From positions 1 to 64,000 of the forward strand of contig NZ_JBMNUX010000012.1 in assembly GCF_050946515.1 (NCBI RefSeq): DNA of 64,000 bases, given 5' to 3'. Below, piece after piece: positions 10,223-19,088 of this stretch. Within the stretch, counting starts at the first letter, position 1. Each line of letters starts with the position of its first letter. The DNA is from Tractidigestivibacter sp050946515 (GTDB taxonomy: Bacteria; Actinomycetota; Coriobacteriia; Coriobacteriales; Atopobiaceae). The position numbers and the translations under genes were made by a program. The notes beneath the pieces are model-generated. The model was not told the origin of the DNA and did no database searches. It saw only the letters and a list, made by a program, of their open reading frames with translations.

Positions 10223-11021
10223 CGACCAAGAAAAGCCTGCCAAGAATACCGCCGTCACTGCCAAGAAGAAGAGCTCCTCGGCCAAGAAGGGCAAGCTCCG
10301 CGCCTTCCACGGCAACACCTTTGACGACTACTTCGACTCGGCGATGAGGGACTTCCCGCTGCCGGGGCGCATAGCCTTGGGCATCGCGGTCTATGGCTGC
10401 GGCTTCTGGACCAAGTTCCGCTGGTACTGGAAGTTCGAGAACGACGAGAAGCTCGTGGGCGGCGACAAGCGCCCGCGCGTGGTCGTGATGAACCACACCT
10501 CGATGCTCGACCCCGTGGTCATGATCGTCCACCTATGGCTTCGCGGCATTCGCATCCGCACCATCTACAAGAGCGAGTTTGACAAGTCGCCAATCGTGAG
10601 CTGGGCCTTCTCGCGCGTTGGCGCAATCCCCATCAAGCGCGGAACGGCCGACATCAAGGCCATCCGCCGAGCAGTCGCATCGCTTAAGCGCGGCGAGTGG
10701 GTGCTGATCTTCCCCGAGGGCACGCGCATCAAGAGCGATGACGAGCCCGTTGAGATCCACGAGGGCTATGCTCTCATCGCCCAGATGGCCCACGTCCCCG
10801 TGCAGCCCGTGGGCTGCGTCGGCGCGCGCGACATCACCAAGCGTGGCAGCCACCTGCATCACTTCTCTCGCGTCTTCCTGAAGGCGGGGGACCTCATCGA
10901 GTTCTCCGACATCAACGCGAAGAGCCGCAAGGAGCAGGCGGAGGCCATGAGCCACGCTGGCATGGACGCCGTCTACAAGCTGCGCGACGAGCTCAGGCAA
11001 GAGCACCCCGGAAGGATGTAG
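10215..11021 (+). CDS. plsC: 1-acyl-glycerol-3-phosphate acyltransferase
   Basis: 268 residues from ATG 10215, which has GGAGG just upstream in the cmk end. A Lys/Ser/Ala-rich N-terminus is followed by a hydrophobic segment (RIALGIAVYGCGFWTKF). The catalytic NHTSMLD (NHx4D) is at residues 93-99 and FPEGTR at 166-171. It makes phosphatidic acid from lysophosphatidic acid at the membrane. With plsY and gpsA downstream, this cluster holds three steps of glycerolipid assembly. Confidence 0.92.
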   Translation: MPSDQEKPAKNTAVTAKKKSSSAKKGKLRAFHGNTFDDYFDSAMRDFPLPGRIALGIAVYGCGFWTKFRWYWKFENDEKLVGGDKRPRVVVMNHTSMLDPVVMIVHLWLRGIRIRTIYKSEFDKSPIVSWAFSRVGAIPIKRGTADIKAIRRAVASLKRGEWVLIFPEGTRIKSDDEPVEIHEGYALIAQMAHVPVQPVGCVGARDITKRGSHLHHFSRVFLKAGDLIEFSDINAKSRKEQAEAMSHAGMDAVYKLRDELRQEHPGRM

Positions 11022-11023
11022 CC

Positions 11024-11869
11024 GTGGCGAAGGTGGTTATTGCAGAAGAGGCGGGAGCGTGCTACGGAGTCGAGCGCGCCCTGCGCATGGTGCAGGAGGC
11101 CGTGGAGAAGAACGAGAAGGTCTGCACCCTCGGGCCCTTGATCCATAACCCCCGCGTTGTGGACGGGCTTGCCAGCCGCGGCGTCCGCGTAGTGTCCACG
11201 CCTGAGGAGGCGGCGGGCTCGGCGCTCGTGCTGCGCACGCATGGCGTGACGCCCGACGAGGAACGCCGCGCAAGGGAGGTCTGCAGCAAGGTTATCGACG
11301 CCACCTGCCCCTTCGTCAAGAAGGTCCACCAGGCCGTCGAGCGCCTTGCCAAGGACGGCTACCAGGTGGTCATCGTGGGCGAGGCCGGGCATCCTGAGGT
11401 GGTCGGCACCCTGGCGCACGCTCCCCAGGCGACGGTCATCGCGAGCGCGAAGGAAGCGGAGCGGCTTCCGCATGCGCATCGCATGGGCGTCGTGGTGCAG
11501 ACGACGCAGTCGATAGCCGTGCTGCGCGAGTGCGTGGGGGCGCTTCTAGCGCGCTGCGACGAGCTGCACGTGGTCAACACCATCTGCGAGGCCACCTCAG
11601 GCCACCAGGGCGCCTGCGCCAAGCTTGCTCGCCAGGCCGACGTGATGGTGGTCATCGGCGGGAGGAACTCGGCCAACACGACGCACCTCGCGGAGATTGC
11701 CCGCAAGCTCTGTCCCAGCACCCATCACATCGAGGGTGCGGACGAGCTGTCTGGCCCGTGGTTCTCTGGCGCAAAACTGATTGGCGTCACGGCAGGGGCA
11801 TCGACGCCCGCCGCCCAGATCAACGACGTGGCAGCCGCAATCCGCGCCATGGTGGGGGAGCAGGCGTGA
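11024..11869 (+). CDS. ispH: 4-hydroxy-3-methylbut-2-enyl diphosphate reductase
   Basis: 281 residues, GTG start. The three iron-sulfur cysteines lie in EAGACYGVERA (C13), DATCPFVKKVH and VNTICEATSGHQ. LGPLIHNPRVVDGL and VIGGRNSANTTHL are IspH signatures. It performs the last step of the MEP isoprenoid pathway with a [4Fe-4S] cluster. It overlaps the next gene by 4 bp. Confidence 0.95.
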   Translation: MAKVVIAEEAGACYGVERALRMVQEAVEKNEKVCTLGPLIHNPRVVDGLASRGVRVVSTPEEAAGSALVLRTHGVTPDEERRAREVCSKVIDATCPFVKKVHQAVERLAKDGYQVVIVGEAGHPEVVGTLAHAPQATVIASAKEAERLPHAHRMGVVVQTTQSIAVLRECVGALLARCDELHVVNTICEATSGHQGACAKLARQADVMVVIGGRNSANTTHLAEIARKLCPSTHHIEGADELSGPWFSGAKLIGVTAGASTPAAQINDVAAAIRAMVGEQA

Positions 11870-13245
11870 GCGAGGGGCGTGCCGACTACGCATCGACGCG
11901 CGAGCGCCGGCTTGGGGCCTGGGTTGCCTCCGTCGAAGAGGAAAGCCCTGCCTGGGAGGCCGGCATCGAGGCCGGTATGCGCATTGACCGCGTGAACGGC
12001 ATCGTTCCGCGCGACCTCATCGACTGGCGCTGGCATGCAGACGGCGACCAGTGCGACCTTGTCGTCTTTGACCCGCGCGACAACAGCCAGAACGAATGCA
12101 CGCTCTTTCGCGAGCCTGGCGAGGACTGGGGCATCGACTTCACCGACGTGCTCTTTGACGGGATCAGGACCTGCGTGAACGCCTGCAAGTTCTGCTTCAT
12201 GCGCATGCTTCCCGAGGGGTCCCGCTCCTCTCTCACCCTTCGCGACGACGACTACCGCCTCTCGTTTCTGCAGGGAAACTTCGTCACGCTGACCAACGTG
12301 ACGGACGAGGACGTCGAGCGGATCATCGAGTGCCGCTTGGAGCCGATGAACGTGTCCTTGCACGCCGTCTCTGCTGATGTCAGGCGCTCCCTGATTGGGC
12401 CGCATGCGGGGCGCGGGATCGAGGCGCTCGAGCGCCTTCTTGCCGCAGGCATCGAGGTCCATGCGCAGATCGTGCTCTGCCCCGGCATCAACGACGGCCC
12501 CGAGCTCGAGCGGACGCTCGGCTGGATAGAGGCGCGAGAGGGCATCACCTCGCTTGCCGTCGTCCCCTTGGGCTACACCAAGTACTCGAAGAGCTTCTCT
12601 CGCTCGTTCTCTGACGACCAAGAGGCCTCGCGCTCCGTGGTGCGGCAGATCGAACCCTACCAGAGGCGCGCTCGGGAGAAGACCGGGCACACGCGCTTCC
12701 AGCTATCCGACGAGTTCTACGTGGATGCTGACCTGCCCGTTCCCGCCGCCGCTACCTATGACGGATACCCGCAGTTCTATGACGGGATCGGCATGCTGAG
12801 GAGCTTCTTGGACGAGGCCGCCGTGGCTAGCCGCGAGCGCGCAGATGAGCTCGCTCGGGTTGGGCAGGCGCTCTTGGCTCAGTCGCTGCGCGTTGTGCTC
12901 GTCTGCGGCGAGGCCGCCGAGAAGACCATCCAGTCGTTCTGCTCGCTCTTCCCTCAAGGGCTCGTGAGCACGAGGGCCATCCGCAACGACTACTTTGGCG
13001 GAGACGTCAACGTCACGGGGCTCATCGTAAGCTGCGACCTTCTCGCCCAGCTTGAGTCTGACCTGGCAGGGCAGCTCGTCGTGCTGCCCGAGGTGATGTT
13101 CAACTTCGACAAGGTGACCCTCGACGGGGACACGCAGGCGCGCATCATACAGGAGCTTGGGAGCCGAGGGGCAAAGGTCGTGGTCTCTCAGACCACGCCG
13201 AATGCCATCCTCGACGCCATAGAAGAGTCAGCTTCTGCCCGCTAA
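11866..13245 (+). CDS. DUF512 / PDZ-radical SAM-like protein
   Basis: 459 residues, GTG start overlapping the ispH stop. A PDZ-like N-terminus (ESPAWEAGIEAGMRIDRVNG, residues about 27-46) is followed by a radical-SAM-like core with cysteines CVNACKFC at 103-110 and FMRMLPEGSR. The C-terminal DUF512 part includes GYTKYSKSF, about residue 350 onward. The family is widespread next to der in Gram-positive bacteria. The enzymatic role is unknown; cysteine spacing CxxxCxxC suggests a SAM-cleaving [4Fe-4S] enzyme. Confidence 0.88.
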   Translation: MSEGRADYASTRERRLGAWVASVEEESPAWEAGIEAGMRIDRVNGIVPRDLIDWRWHADGDQCDLVVFDPRDNSQNECTLFREPGEDWGIDFTDVLFDGIRTCVNACKFCFMRMLPEGSRSSLTLRDDDYRLSFLQGNFVTLTNVTDEDVERIIECRLEPMNVSLHAVSADVRRSLIGPHAGRGIEALERLLAAGIEVHAQIVLCPGINDGPELERTLGWIEAREGITSLAVVPLGYTKYSKSFSRSFSDDQEASRSVVRQIEPYQRRAREKTGHTRFQLSDEFYVDADLPVPAAATYDGYPQFYDGIGMLRSFLDEAAVASRERADELARVGQALLAQSLRVVLVCGEAAEKTIQSFCSLFPQGLVSTRAIRNDYFGGDVNVTGLIVSCDLLAQLESDLAGQLVVLPEVMFNFDKVTLDGDTQARIIQELGSRGAKVVVSQTTPNAILDAIEESASAR

Positions 13246-13341
13246 GGTCTGCCATGTGGGTGGAGTCCTTCCCGCGTTGGCGAGCCGCGCTGGATTGCAT
13301 GGTAGACTTTCTAGCACTAATGGAATAGCAAGGAGATTTAC

Positions 13342-14679
13342 ATGCCAAAGCCCGTAGTTGCCGTCGTCGGCCGCCCGAACGTCGGCAAGTCTACCTTGGT
13401 CAATCGCATCGCCCAAAGCCGCGATGCCATCGTCCACGAGTCGCGCGGAGTCACGCGCGACCGCTCTTATCACGATGCGGACTGGAACGGCCGCGACTTC
13501 GTGATCATCGACACCGGCGGAATCGAGTCCATACACTCCAAAGACACCTTTGCTCCGCACATCCGCGAGCAGGCGGTCATGGCCGCAACCGAGGCCGACG
13601 TAATCATCTTCGTGGTCGACGGCTCCACAGGCGTGACCGACGAGGACGAAGAGGTCGCGCGCATCCTTCGCAAGCAGGACAAGCCCGTCTTTCTCGTTGT
13701 CAACAAGAAGGACGACCCTGCGACCGAGGAAGACGGCCTGTGGGAGTTCTACGCCCTTGGGGTTGGCGAGCCGCGCCCGCTCTCGGCAAGCCATGGCTAC
13801 GGCACCGGAGACCTTCTGGACGACGTCGTCGCCGCCTTTCCGCCTGACGCCGGCGAAGAGGACGAGGAGGACACCCTCAACCTGGCCATCATCGGCAGGC
13901 CAAACGTGGGCAAGTCAAGCCTCGCGAACCGCCTTGCGGGCAAGAAGCGCTCGATCGTCTCGGACGTCGCCGGCACCACGCGCGACGCCATCGACACCAC
14001 CATCGAGTGGCAGGGCCAGCGCATCCGCCTGGTCGACACGGCCGGCATGCGCAAGAAGAGCCAAGTCCACGAGGACGTCGAGTACTACAGCCTGGTCCGC
14101 GGGCTTATGGCCATGGAGCGCGCAGACGTCTGCCTCCTTGTGATCGACGCGACGGTGGGCGTGACCGAGCAAGACCAGAAGGTAGCCGGCATGGCCATCG
14201 ACCGCGGGTGCGGCCTTGTCATCTGCCTGAACAAGTGGGACCTCATCCAGACCGACCAGGATCGCGACCACGTGATGGCCTCGCTCAACCAGCGCCTCTC
14301 GTTTGCCACATGGATTCCCTACGTGAACATCTCGGCGCTCACGGGGCGCGCGACAGACAAGGTCTTGAAGCTGGCGCTCAAGGCCCAGGAATCCCGCTGC
14401 TCCGCCATCAAGACCTCGCAGCTCAACGACCTTCTCGCCGAGATTCGCGAGGGAGGGCACTCCGTCTCGTACAAGGGTCGCCGCCTCAAGATCCACTACG
14501 CAACGCAGACGGGCACCAAGCCACCCGTCTTCACCTTCTTCTGCAACGCGCCCGACCTTGTGGACGACAACTTCGAGCACTTCCTCGAGAACCGCATCCG
14601 TGACCGCTTTGACCTCGAGGGCACTCCAATCCGCATGCGCTTTAGGGCAAAGGTCGAGAAGGGCGAGGTGGACCGCTAA
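13342..14679 (+). CDS. der: ribosome-assembly GTPase Der (EngA)
   Basis: 445 residues with the tandem GTPase domains unique to this family. The first P-loop GRPNVGKS is at residues 10-17 with DTGG, NKKD and switch motifs; the second P-loop GRPNVGKS is at 185-192 with DTAGM and NKWD. A C-terminal KH-like domain ends the protein. It acts in 50S subunit maturation. A gap of about 96 bp precedes it, with AAGGAG before the ATG, so it may have its own promoter. The last base overlaps plsY. Confidence 0.97.
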   Translation: MPKPVVAVVGRPNVGKSTLVNRIAQSRDAIVHESRGVTRDRSYHDADWNGRDFVIIDTGGIESIHSKDTFAPHIREQAVMAATEADVIIFVVDGSTGVTDEDEEVARILRKQDKPVFLVVNKKDDPATEEDGLWEFYALGVGEPRPLSASHGYGTGDLLDDVVAAFPPDAGEEDEEDTLNLAIIGRPNVGKSSLANRLAGKKRSIVSDVAGTTRDAIDTTIEWQGQRIRLVDTAGMRKKSQVHEDVEYYSLVRGLMAMERADVCLLVIDATVGVTEQDQKVAGMAIDRGCGLVICLNKWDLIQTDQDRDHVMASLNQRLSFATWIPYVNISALTGRATDKVLKLALKAQESRCSAIKTSQLNDLLAEIREGGHSVSYKGRRLKIHYATQTGTKPPVFTFFCNAPDLVDDNFEHFLENRIRDRFDLEGTPIRMRFRAKVEKGEVDR

Positions 14680-15368
14680 TGGAATCTGTCGTCATGCCGA
14701 CGCTCGCGTTCTGCGCGCTGGCTTACTTTGTCTGCGGAATCCCGTTTGGCATGCTGATCGCCCGCGCGCAGGGCGTCGACGTGCGCAAGACGGGCTCGGG
14801 CAACATCGGCGCGACCAACGTCGGGCGCTCTGTTGGCGCCTGGGCGGCCGTCCTGACCTTCCTTCTGGACGCGGGGAAGGGCTGGCTCTGCACGGGGCTT
14901 GCGAGCTGGCTCATTCCCATGCTGTCCGGGGTAGAGCTGAAGGCGTTTTCCCCTGGCTCGCCCTTTGACGTCTGCTTCACCTGCGTCTACGCGGCCTGCG
15001 TTCTGGGCCACGTGTTCTCGCCCTATCTCAAGTTCCACGGCGGCAAGGGAATATCGGTCGGCTTTGGCGCCGCGCTCGGCTTTGACCCTCGCATTTCCTT
15101 TGGGCTGCTCGCCGTCTTTCTCGTCTTCGTCCTTCCCACGCGCTACGTCTCCTTGGGAAGCATCTGCGCGGCCGCCTCTCTTAGCATTTGGACGCTCTTC
15201 TTTGGCTACACCGTGCGAGCCATCATCCCTATGGTGATCGTTGCCGTCTGCGTCATCTGGGCGCACCGCTCCAACCTGAAGAAGCTCGCCTCGCACCAGG
15301 AGAAGAAGTTCTCGTTCCATCACAGCGACGGCGATGGCTCGTCGAGCAAGGGCGGCGACGCCAAGTGA
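14679..15368 (+). CDS. plsY: acyl-phosphate:glycerol-3-phosphate acyltransferase
   Basis: 229 residues, TAATG overlap with der. Conserved loops GIPFGMLIAR, KTGSGNIGATNVGRSVG and FHGGKGISVGFGA match PlsY, with four to five hydrophobic spans. It attaches the first acyl chain to glycerol-3-phosphate using acyl-phosphate. The Lys/Ser-rich cytoplasmic tail makes it slightly longer than usual. The stop overlaps gpsA. Confidence 0.95.
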   Translation: MESVVMPTLAFCALAYFVCGIPFGMLIARAQGVDVRKTGSGNIGATNVGRSVGAWAAVLTFLLDAGKGWLCTGLASWLIPMLSGVELKAFSPGSPFDVCFTCVYAACVLGHVFSPYLKFHGGKGISVGFGAALGFDPRISFGLLAVFLVFVLPTRYVSLGSICAAASLSIWTLFFGYTVRAIIPMVIVAVCVIWAHRSNLKKLASHQEKKFSFHHSDGDGSSSKGGDAK

Positions 15369-16393
15369 CGCGCGTTGCCGTCATAGGAGCTGGCTCTTGG
15401 GGCACCGCCATGGCGGGGCTTCTTGCTGCGTCGGCCGACGAGGTCACGCTCTGGGCAAGGAGCGCCGAGGCGGCGGAGTCTATCACCAGCAAGCACGTTA
15501 ACCCCCGGCATCTCTCCGGCTACGCCCTGCCAATAAACGTCCGTGGCACCTCCTCTTTGGAGAAGGCCGCCGACGGGGCGGACGCAGTCGTCATGGCCGT
15601 GCCGTCCGCCTACCTCAGGGCAACCACCAGGAGCCTTGCCCCCTTTGTCTCGCCTGACGCCAAGGCGCTCGTGCTCACCAAGGGCATGGAGCCAAGAACC
15701 CACGAGCTCATGCACCAAGTCGTGGCAGACGAGCTTGGCGACGCCAGCCGCATCGCCGCGCTCTCTGGGCCCAACCACGCCGAGGAGGTGTGCCAGGGCG
15801 TGGTCTCGGCGGCCGTCATCGCCTCGGAGGACGCCGACTGCGCAAAGTGGTTCCAGCGCCTGATCACGCGCCCGAGCTTTCGCGCGTACGTGAGCGACGA
15901 CGCCATCGGCCTTGGCTGCTGCGGGGCCGTGAAGAACGTCGTGGCCATCGCCTGCGGAATAGGCGCGGGGCTTGAGATTGGCGACAACTCGCTTGCGCTT
16001 CTCATGACCCGCGGCATCGCCGAGATAGGGCGCGTGGTGGCGACGCTGGGAGGAAACCCCATGACCTGTATGGGACTTGCCGGCATGGGCGACCTGGTGG
16101 TCACGTGCACGTCTCGCCACTCCAGAAACCGCAGCTTTGGCGTGGCGCTTGCCTCGGGCGAGACGCTCGAGGGCTACGAGGCCAGGACGCACATGGTTGT
16201 CGAGGGCGCGCGCGCCTGCGTGGCCGTCTCTGAGCTTGCCGAAGAGCGCGGAGTCGAGGTGCCCATAACCTCGGCCGTCAACGCTATCCTGTATCAGGGG
16301 ATGCCCATCGCCGAGGCAATCGACACGCTCCTCATGCGCCCGCCGCACGAGGAGTTCTATGGAATGGACGATGCACCGACAGATAGGGCATAA
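15365..16393 (+). CDS. gpsA: NAD(P)-dependent glycerol-3-phosphate dehydrogenase
   Basis: 342 residues from the GTG that overlaps the plsY stop. The Rossmann motif is VIGAGSWGTAMAGLL, followed by LTKGMEP, LSGPNHAEEV and CGAVKNVVAIACGIGAGLEIGDN with the catalytic Lys. GMGDLVVTCTSRHSRNRSFG is also diagnostic. It makes sn-glycerol-3-phosphate for PlsY. A longer open frame begins upstream inside plsY but is not the gene. Confidence 0.95.
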   Translation: MTRVAVIGAGSWGTAMAGLLAASADEVTLWARSAEAAESITSKHVNPRHLSGYALPINVRGTSSLEKAADGADAVVMAVPSAYLRATTRSLAPFVSPDAKALVLTKGMEPRTHELMHQVVADELGDASRIAALSGPNHAEEVCQGVVSAAVIASEDADCAKWFQRLITRPSFRAYVSDDAIGLGCCGAVKNVVAIACGIGAGLEIGDNSLALLMTRGIAEIGRVVATLGGNPMTCMGLAGMGDLVVTCTSRHSRNRSFGVALASGETLEGYEARTHMVVEGARACVAVSELAEERGVEVPITSAVNAILYQGMPIAEAIDTLLMRPPHEEFYGMDDAPTDRA

Positions 16394-16447
16394 CGATAAA
16401 ATCTTCAACTGAATAGCAATGGAGAAGCAACTAGGTTGGGAAGGGCA

Positions 16448-17134
16448 ATGTCACTGGATACGCGCAAAATTCTAATAGCTCCGTCGATTCTTTCCGCGGA
16501 CCTCGCTAACCTCTCGGCTGACCTCAAGCAGGTCGAGACAGCGGACTACGTGCACTTCGACGTCATGGACGGCCACTTCGTCCCCAACCTCACCTTTGGG
16601 CCGGGCATGCTCGCCGCCGTCAAGGCAGCGACTGACGTCCCGGTGGACGCCCACCTCATGATCTCAAACCCCGACGAGATGGTTCCCGCCTACCTGGAGG
16701 CAGGCGCCGACATCGTTACCTTCCACCTCGAGGCAACCAACCACGCCAATCGCGTGGCCGCCATGATCCGCGAGCACGGAGCCAAGGCGGGAGTAGCCAT
16801 CAACCCCGCAACGCCCGTCATCATGCTCGAGGACATCATCGACTACGTCGACCTCGTGCTCGTGATGAGCGTGAACCCTGGCTTCGGCGGGCAGAAGTTC
16901 ATTCCAACGTCCCTAAAGAAGCTCCGCCAGGTCAAGCACATGTGCAGCGATCACCGCGTGTCCCCGCTCATCGAGGTCGACGGCGGAGTCAGCGAGAAGA
17001 ACGCCGAGAAGATCTGCCACGCCGGCGCAAACGTGCTGGTAGCAGGCAGCGCCGTCTTCCATGCCGACGACCGCGCCAAGGCGATTGCCGCCATTCGCGC
17101 AGCCGGCGAGTCCGCAAACCAGCTGAAGGCGTAG
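16448..17134 (+). CDS. rpe: ribulose-phosphate 3-epimerase
   Basis: 228 residues from ATG 16448, preceded by GGGAAGGG at short spacing; a TTG at 16436 with GGAGAA upstream is an alternative. The TIM-barrel motifs are IAPSILSADLANL, HFDVMDGHFVPNLTFGP, HLMI, VMSVNPGFGGQKF and EVDGGV. The enzyme interconverts ribulose-5-P and xylulose-5-P. The stop is 5 bp before the cysteine desulfurase GTG. Confidence 0.94.
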   Translation: MSLDTRKILIAPSILSADLANLSADLKQVETADYVHFDVMDGHFVPNLTFGPGMLAAVKAATDVPVDAHLMISNPDEMVPAYLEAGADIVTFHLEATNHANRVAAMIREHGAKAGVAINPATPVIMLEDIIDYVDLVLVMSVNPGFGGQKFIPTSLKKLRQVKHMCSDHRVSPLIEVDGGVSEKNAEKICHAGANVLVAGSAVFHADDRAKAIAAIRAAGESANQLKA

Positions 17135-17138
17135 CACC

Positions 17139-18320
17139 GTGAGCGACAAGGACTTCATCTATCTTGACTACGCGGCGAGCGCTCCCGCAAGGGAAGAGTC
17201 GCTTGCTGCCGAGCGCGCCTACGAGCAGAGCCCGATCGCGGGAGCCAACCCCAACTCGCTCCACAGCTTGGGACGGGAGGCGGCGCGCCAGCTTGACGGC
17301 GCGCGCCGAGACCTGGCTCGCCTTGTCGGGGGCCGCTTCCGCCCCTCAGACGTTATCTTCACCTCGGGCGGCACCGAGTCGAACAACCTCGCCCTCATCG
17401 GCCTTGCCGAGGGCGCGCGCGGCCGCGACCGCAAGAGGCGCCGCATTGTGGTCTCGGCCATCGAGCATGACTCGGTCCTCGACCTGACCGGCGTGCTCCA
17501 TGACCTCGGCTTCGACGTGACTCCCGTGAGCCCCGACCGCGACGGCCGCGTGAGCGCCTCGGCGCTCGAGCACGCGCTTGGGCCCGACGTGGCGCTCGTC
17601 TCCATCATGAGCGCCAACAACGAGACCGGCGTCGTGCAGCCGGTGGCAGAGCTTGCCCGCGCCTCCCACAAGGCAGGCGCCGTGTTCCACACCGACGCGG
17701 TGCAGGCCTTCGGGCGCATCCCGCTCGACGTGGCCGACGCGGACGCCGTGAGCATAGCGGCGCACAAGATCGGAGGACCCGTTGGGATAGGCGCCCTTCT
17801 CGTGCGCGGGCGCGTGCCGTTGCGTCCGCTCTCCTATGGCGGCGGCCAAGAGGCGGGACGGCGCGCAGGCACCCAAGACGTTCGCGGCGCGCTCGCCTTT
17901 GCCGCGGCGGCAAAGGCGTCGTGCGCAGACCTCGCGCAGACGCGAGCGCTTGTGGCAGGGCGAGCAAACCGCCTCTACCAGCGCATCTGCGCCCCCGGAA
18001 CCGGCATAGTCCCCACGACGAGCGCCGTCGTGGACGAGGGACGCCTTCCCGGCATGGTCAGCGTCATGGCCCAGGGCGTCGACTCCGAGAGCCTCGTGCT
18101 GGGGCTCGACGACGCTGGCTTCGAGGTCTCCGCGGGAAGCGCCTGCTCATCTGCCTCGCTCGACGCGAGCCACGTGCTCACCGCAATGGGCATCCCGCGC
18201 ACGCTGGCGCTGGGGTCCCTGCGCATCTCGTTCGACGAGCGCGTAAGCCAGGAGAGCCTGGACGCATTCGCGGATGCCTTGCTCGACCTTGTGGCCAAGC
18301 GCACCGGCCGAGCCAAATGA
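17139..18320 (+). CDS. cysteine desulfurase (IscS/NifS class)
   Basis: 393 residues, GTG start. PLP-fold landmarks are YLDYAASAP, FTSGGTESNN, SANNETG, FHTDAVQA and SIAAHKIGGP with the PLP-binding Lys. The catalytic Cys lies in SAGSACSSAS, the class-I flexible loop. It supplies sulfur for Fe-S clusters or tRNA thiolation. No IscU or MnmA is adjacent, so its partner is not shown. Confidence 0.92.
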   Translation: MSDKDFIYLDYAASAPAREESLAAERAYEQSPIAGANPNSLHSLGREAARQLDGARRDLARLVGGRFRPSDVIFTSGGTESNNLALIGLAEGARGRDRKRRRIVVSAIEHDSVLDLTGVLHDLGFDVTPVSPDRDGRVSASALEHALGPDVALVSIMSANNETGVVQPVAELARASHKAGAVFHTDAVQAFGRIPLDVADADAVSIAAHKIGGPVGIGALLVRGRVPLRPLSYGGGQEAGRRAGTQDVRGALAFAAAAKASCADLAQTRALVAGRANRLYQRICAPGTGIVPTTSAVVDEGRLPGMVSVMAQGVDSESLVLGLDDAGFEVSAGSACSSASLDASHVLTAMGIPRTLALGSLRISFDERVSQESLDAFADALLDLVAKRTGRAK

Positions 18321-18353
18321 CTGCAACCACCACCCACTGAGAGGGGACCAACC

Positions 18354-19088
18354 ATGACAGAAGCCGAGGCGCTCATTCGCCTGCAGGAGCTCGACATCCA
18401 GCTGCTGCGCCACGCATCCACGCTTGCCTCAATGCCGCAACAGAAGAAGATCAAGACCGTCGAGCTTGCCAAGCGCCGCGTCAACTCGGAGCTCAACAAG
18501 ATCGTGGGGCAGCGCAAGGACGTCGAGACCGAGATGGGCGACGTCACGTCCAACCTCGACTACTACAACGCGAAGACCGAGGAGGTCAAGGCAGACGCTG
18601 CGGCACGCCAGGAGAACTACCGCCAGATCCAAGACCTCGAGGCGTCGCTCACCTCGCTTGCCAAGAAGGCCGAGAAGTGCGAGCACCGCCTTGGCGAGCT
18701 CGACCAGAGCCTCTCCAAGCTCAAGCTTGCCGAGAAGAACGCCCACCTTACGCTCGACCGCCTAGACCAGCAGCGCGAAGCGCTCGACAAGTCGTTCGAG
18801 GACGACTCCGCCCAGATCAGGCGCGAGATCGTCTCGATGAACGACGAGCGGAACCGCGTCGTCGATCAGATCTCGCCCGAGACCATGGAGCGCTACGACG
18901 CAGCAAGGACCCGCTTCAAGGGCCTTGCCGTCGAGGTCCTGCACGGAAACGTGCCTTCGGTTTGCCGCGTCAAGCTGCAGCCTGCCTCCTACCACGACCT
19001 CATGCACGGCCCCGAAGTCTCCGAGTGCCTCTACTGCCATAGGATCCTGATCGTGCGCGGTCCTTTGGACGATGAGGAAGACAAATGA
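18354..19088 (+). CDS. CdsZ-like coiled-coil / zinc-ribbon protein
   Basis: 244 residues. About 170 residues of heptad-rich coiled coil (EAEALIRLQELDIQLLRH onward) precede a C-terminal zinc-ribbon-like region ending SECLYCHRILIVRG. The family normally has two CxxC pairs (CGGCH and CENCGRIL types). Here the second pair is clear (CLYC) but the first is reduced to a single Cys in PSVCRVKL, so zinc binding may be weakened or altered. Function in the family is poorly defined. The stop overlaps coaBC. Confidence 0.8.
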   Translation: MTEAEALIRLQELDIQLLRHASTLASMPQQKKIKTVELAKRRVNSELNKIVGQRKDVETEMGDVTSNLDYYNAKTEEVKADAAARQENYRQIQDLEASLTSLAKKAEKCEHRLGELDQSLSKLKLAEKNAHLTLDRLDQQREALDKSFEDDSAQIRREIVSMNDERNRVVDQISPETMERYDAARTRFKGLAVEVLHGNVPSVCRVKLQPASYHDLMHGPEVSECLYCHRILIVRGPLDDEEDK

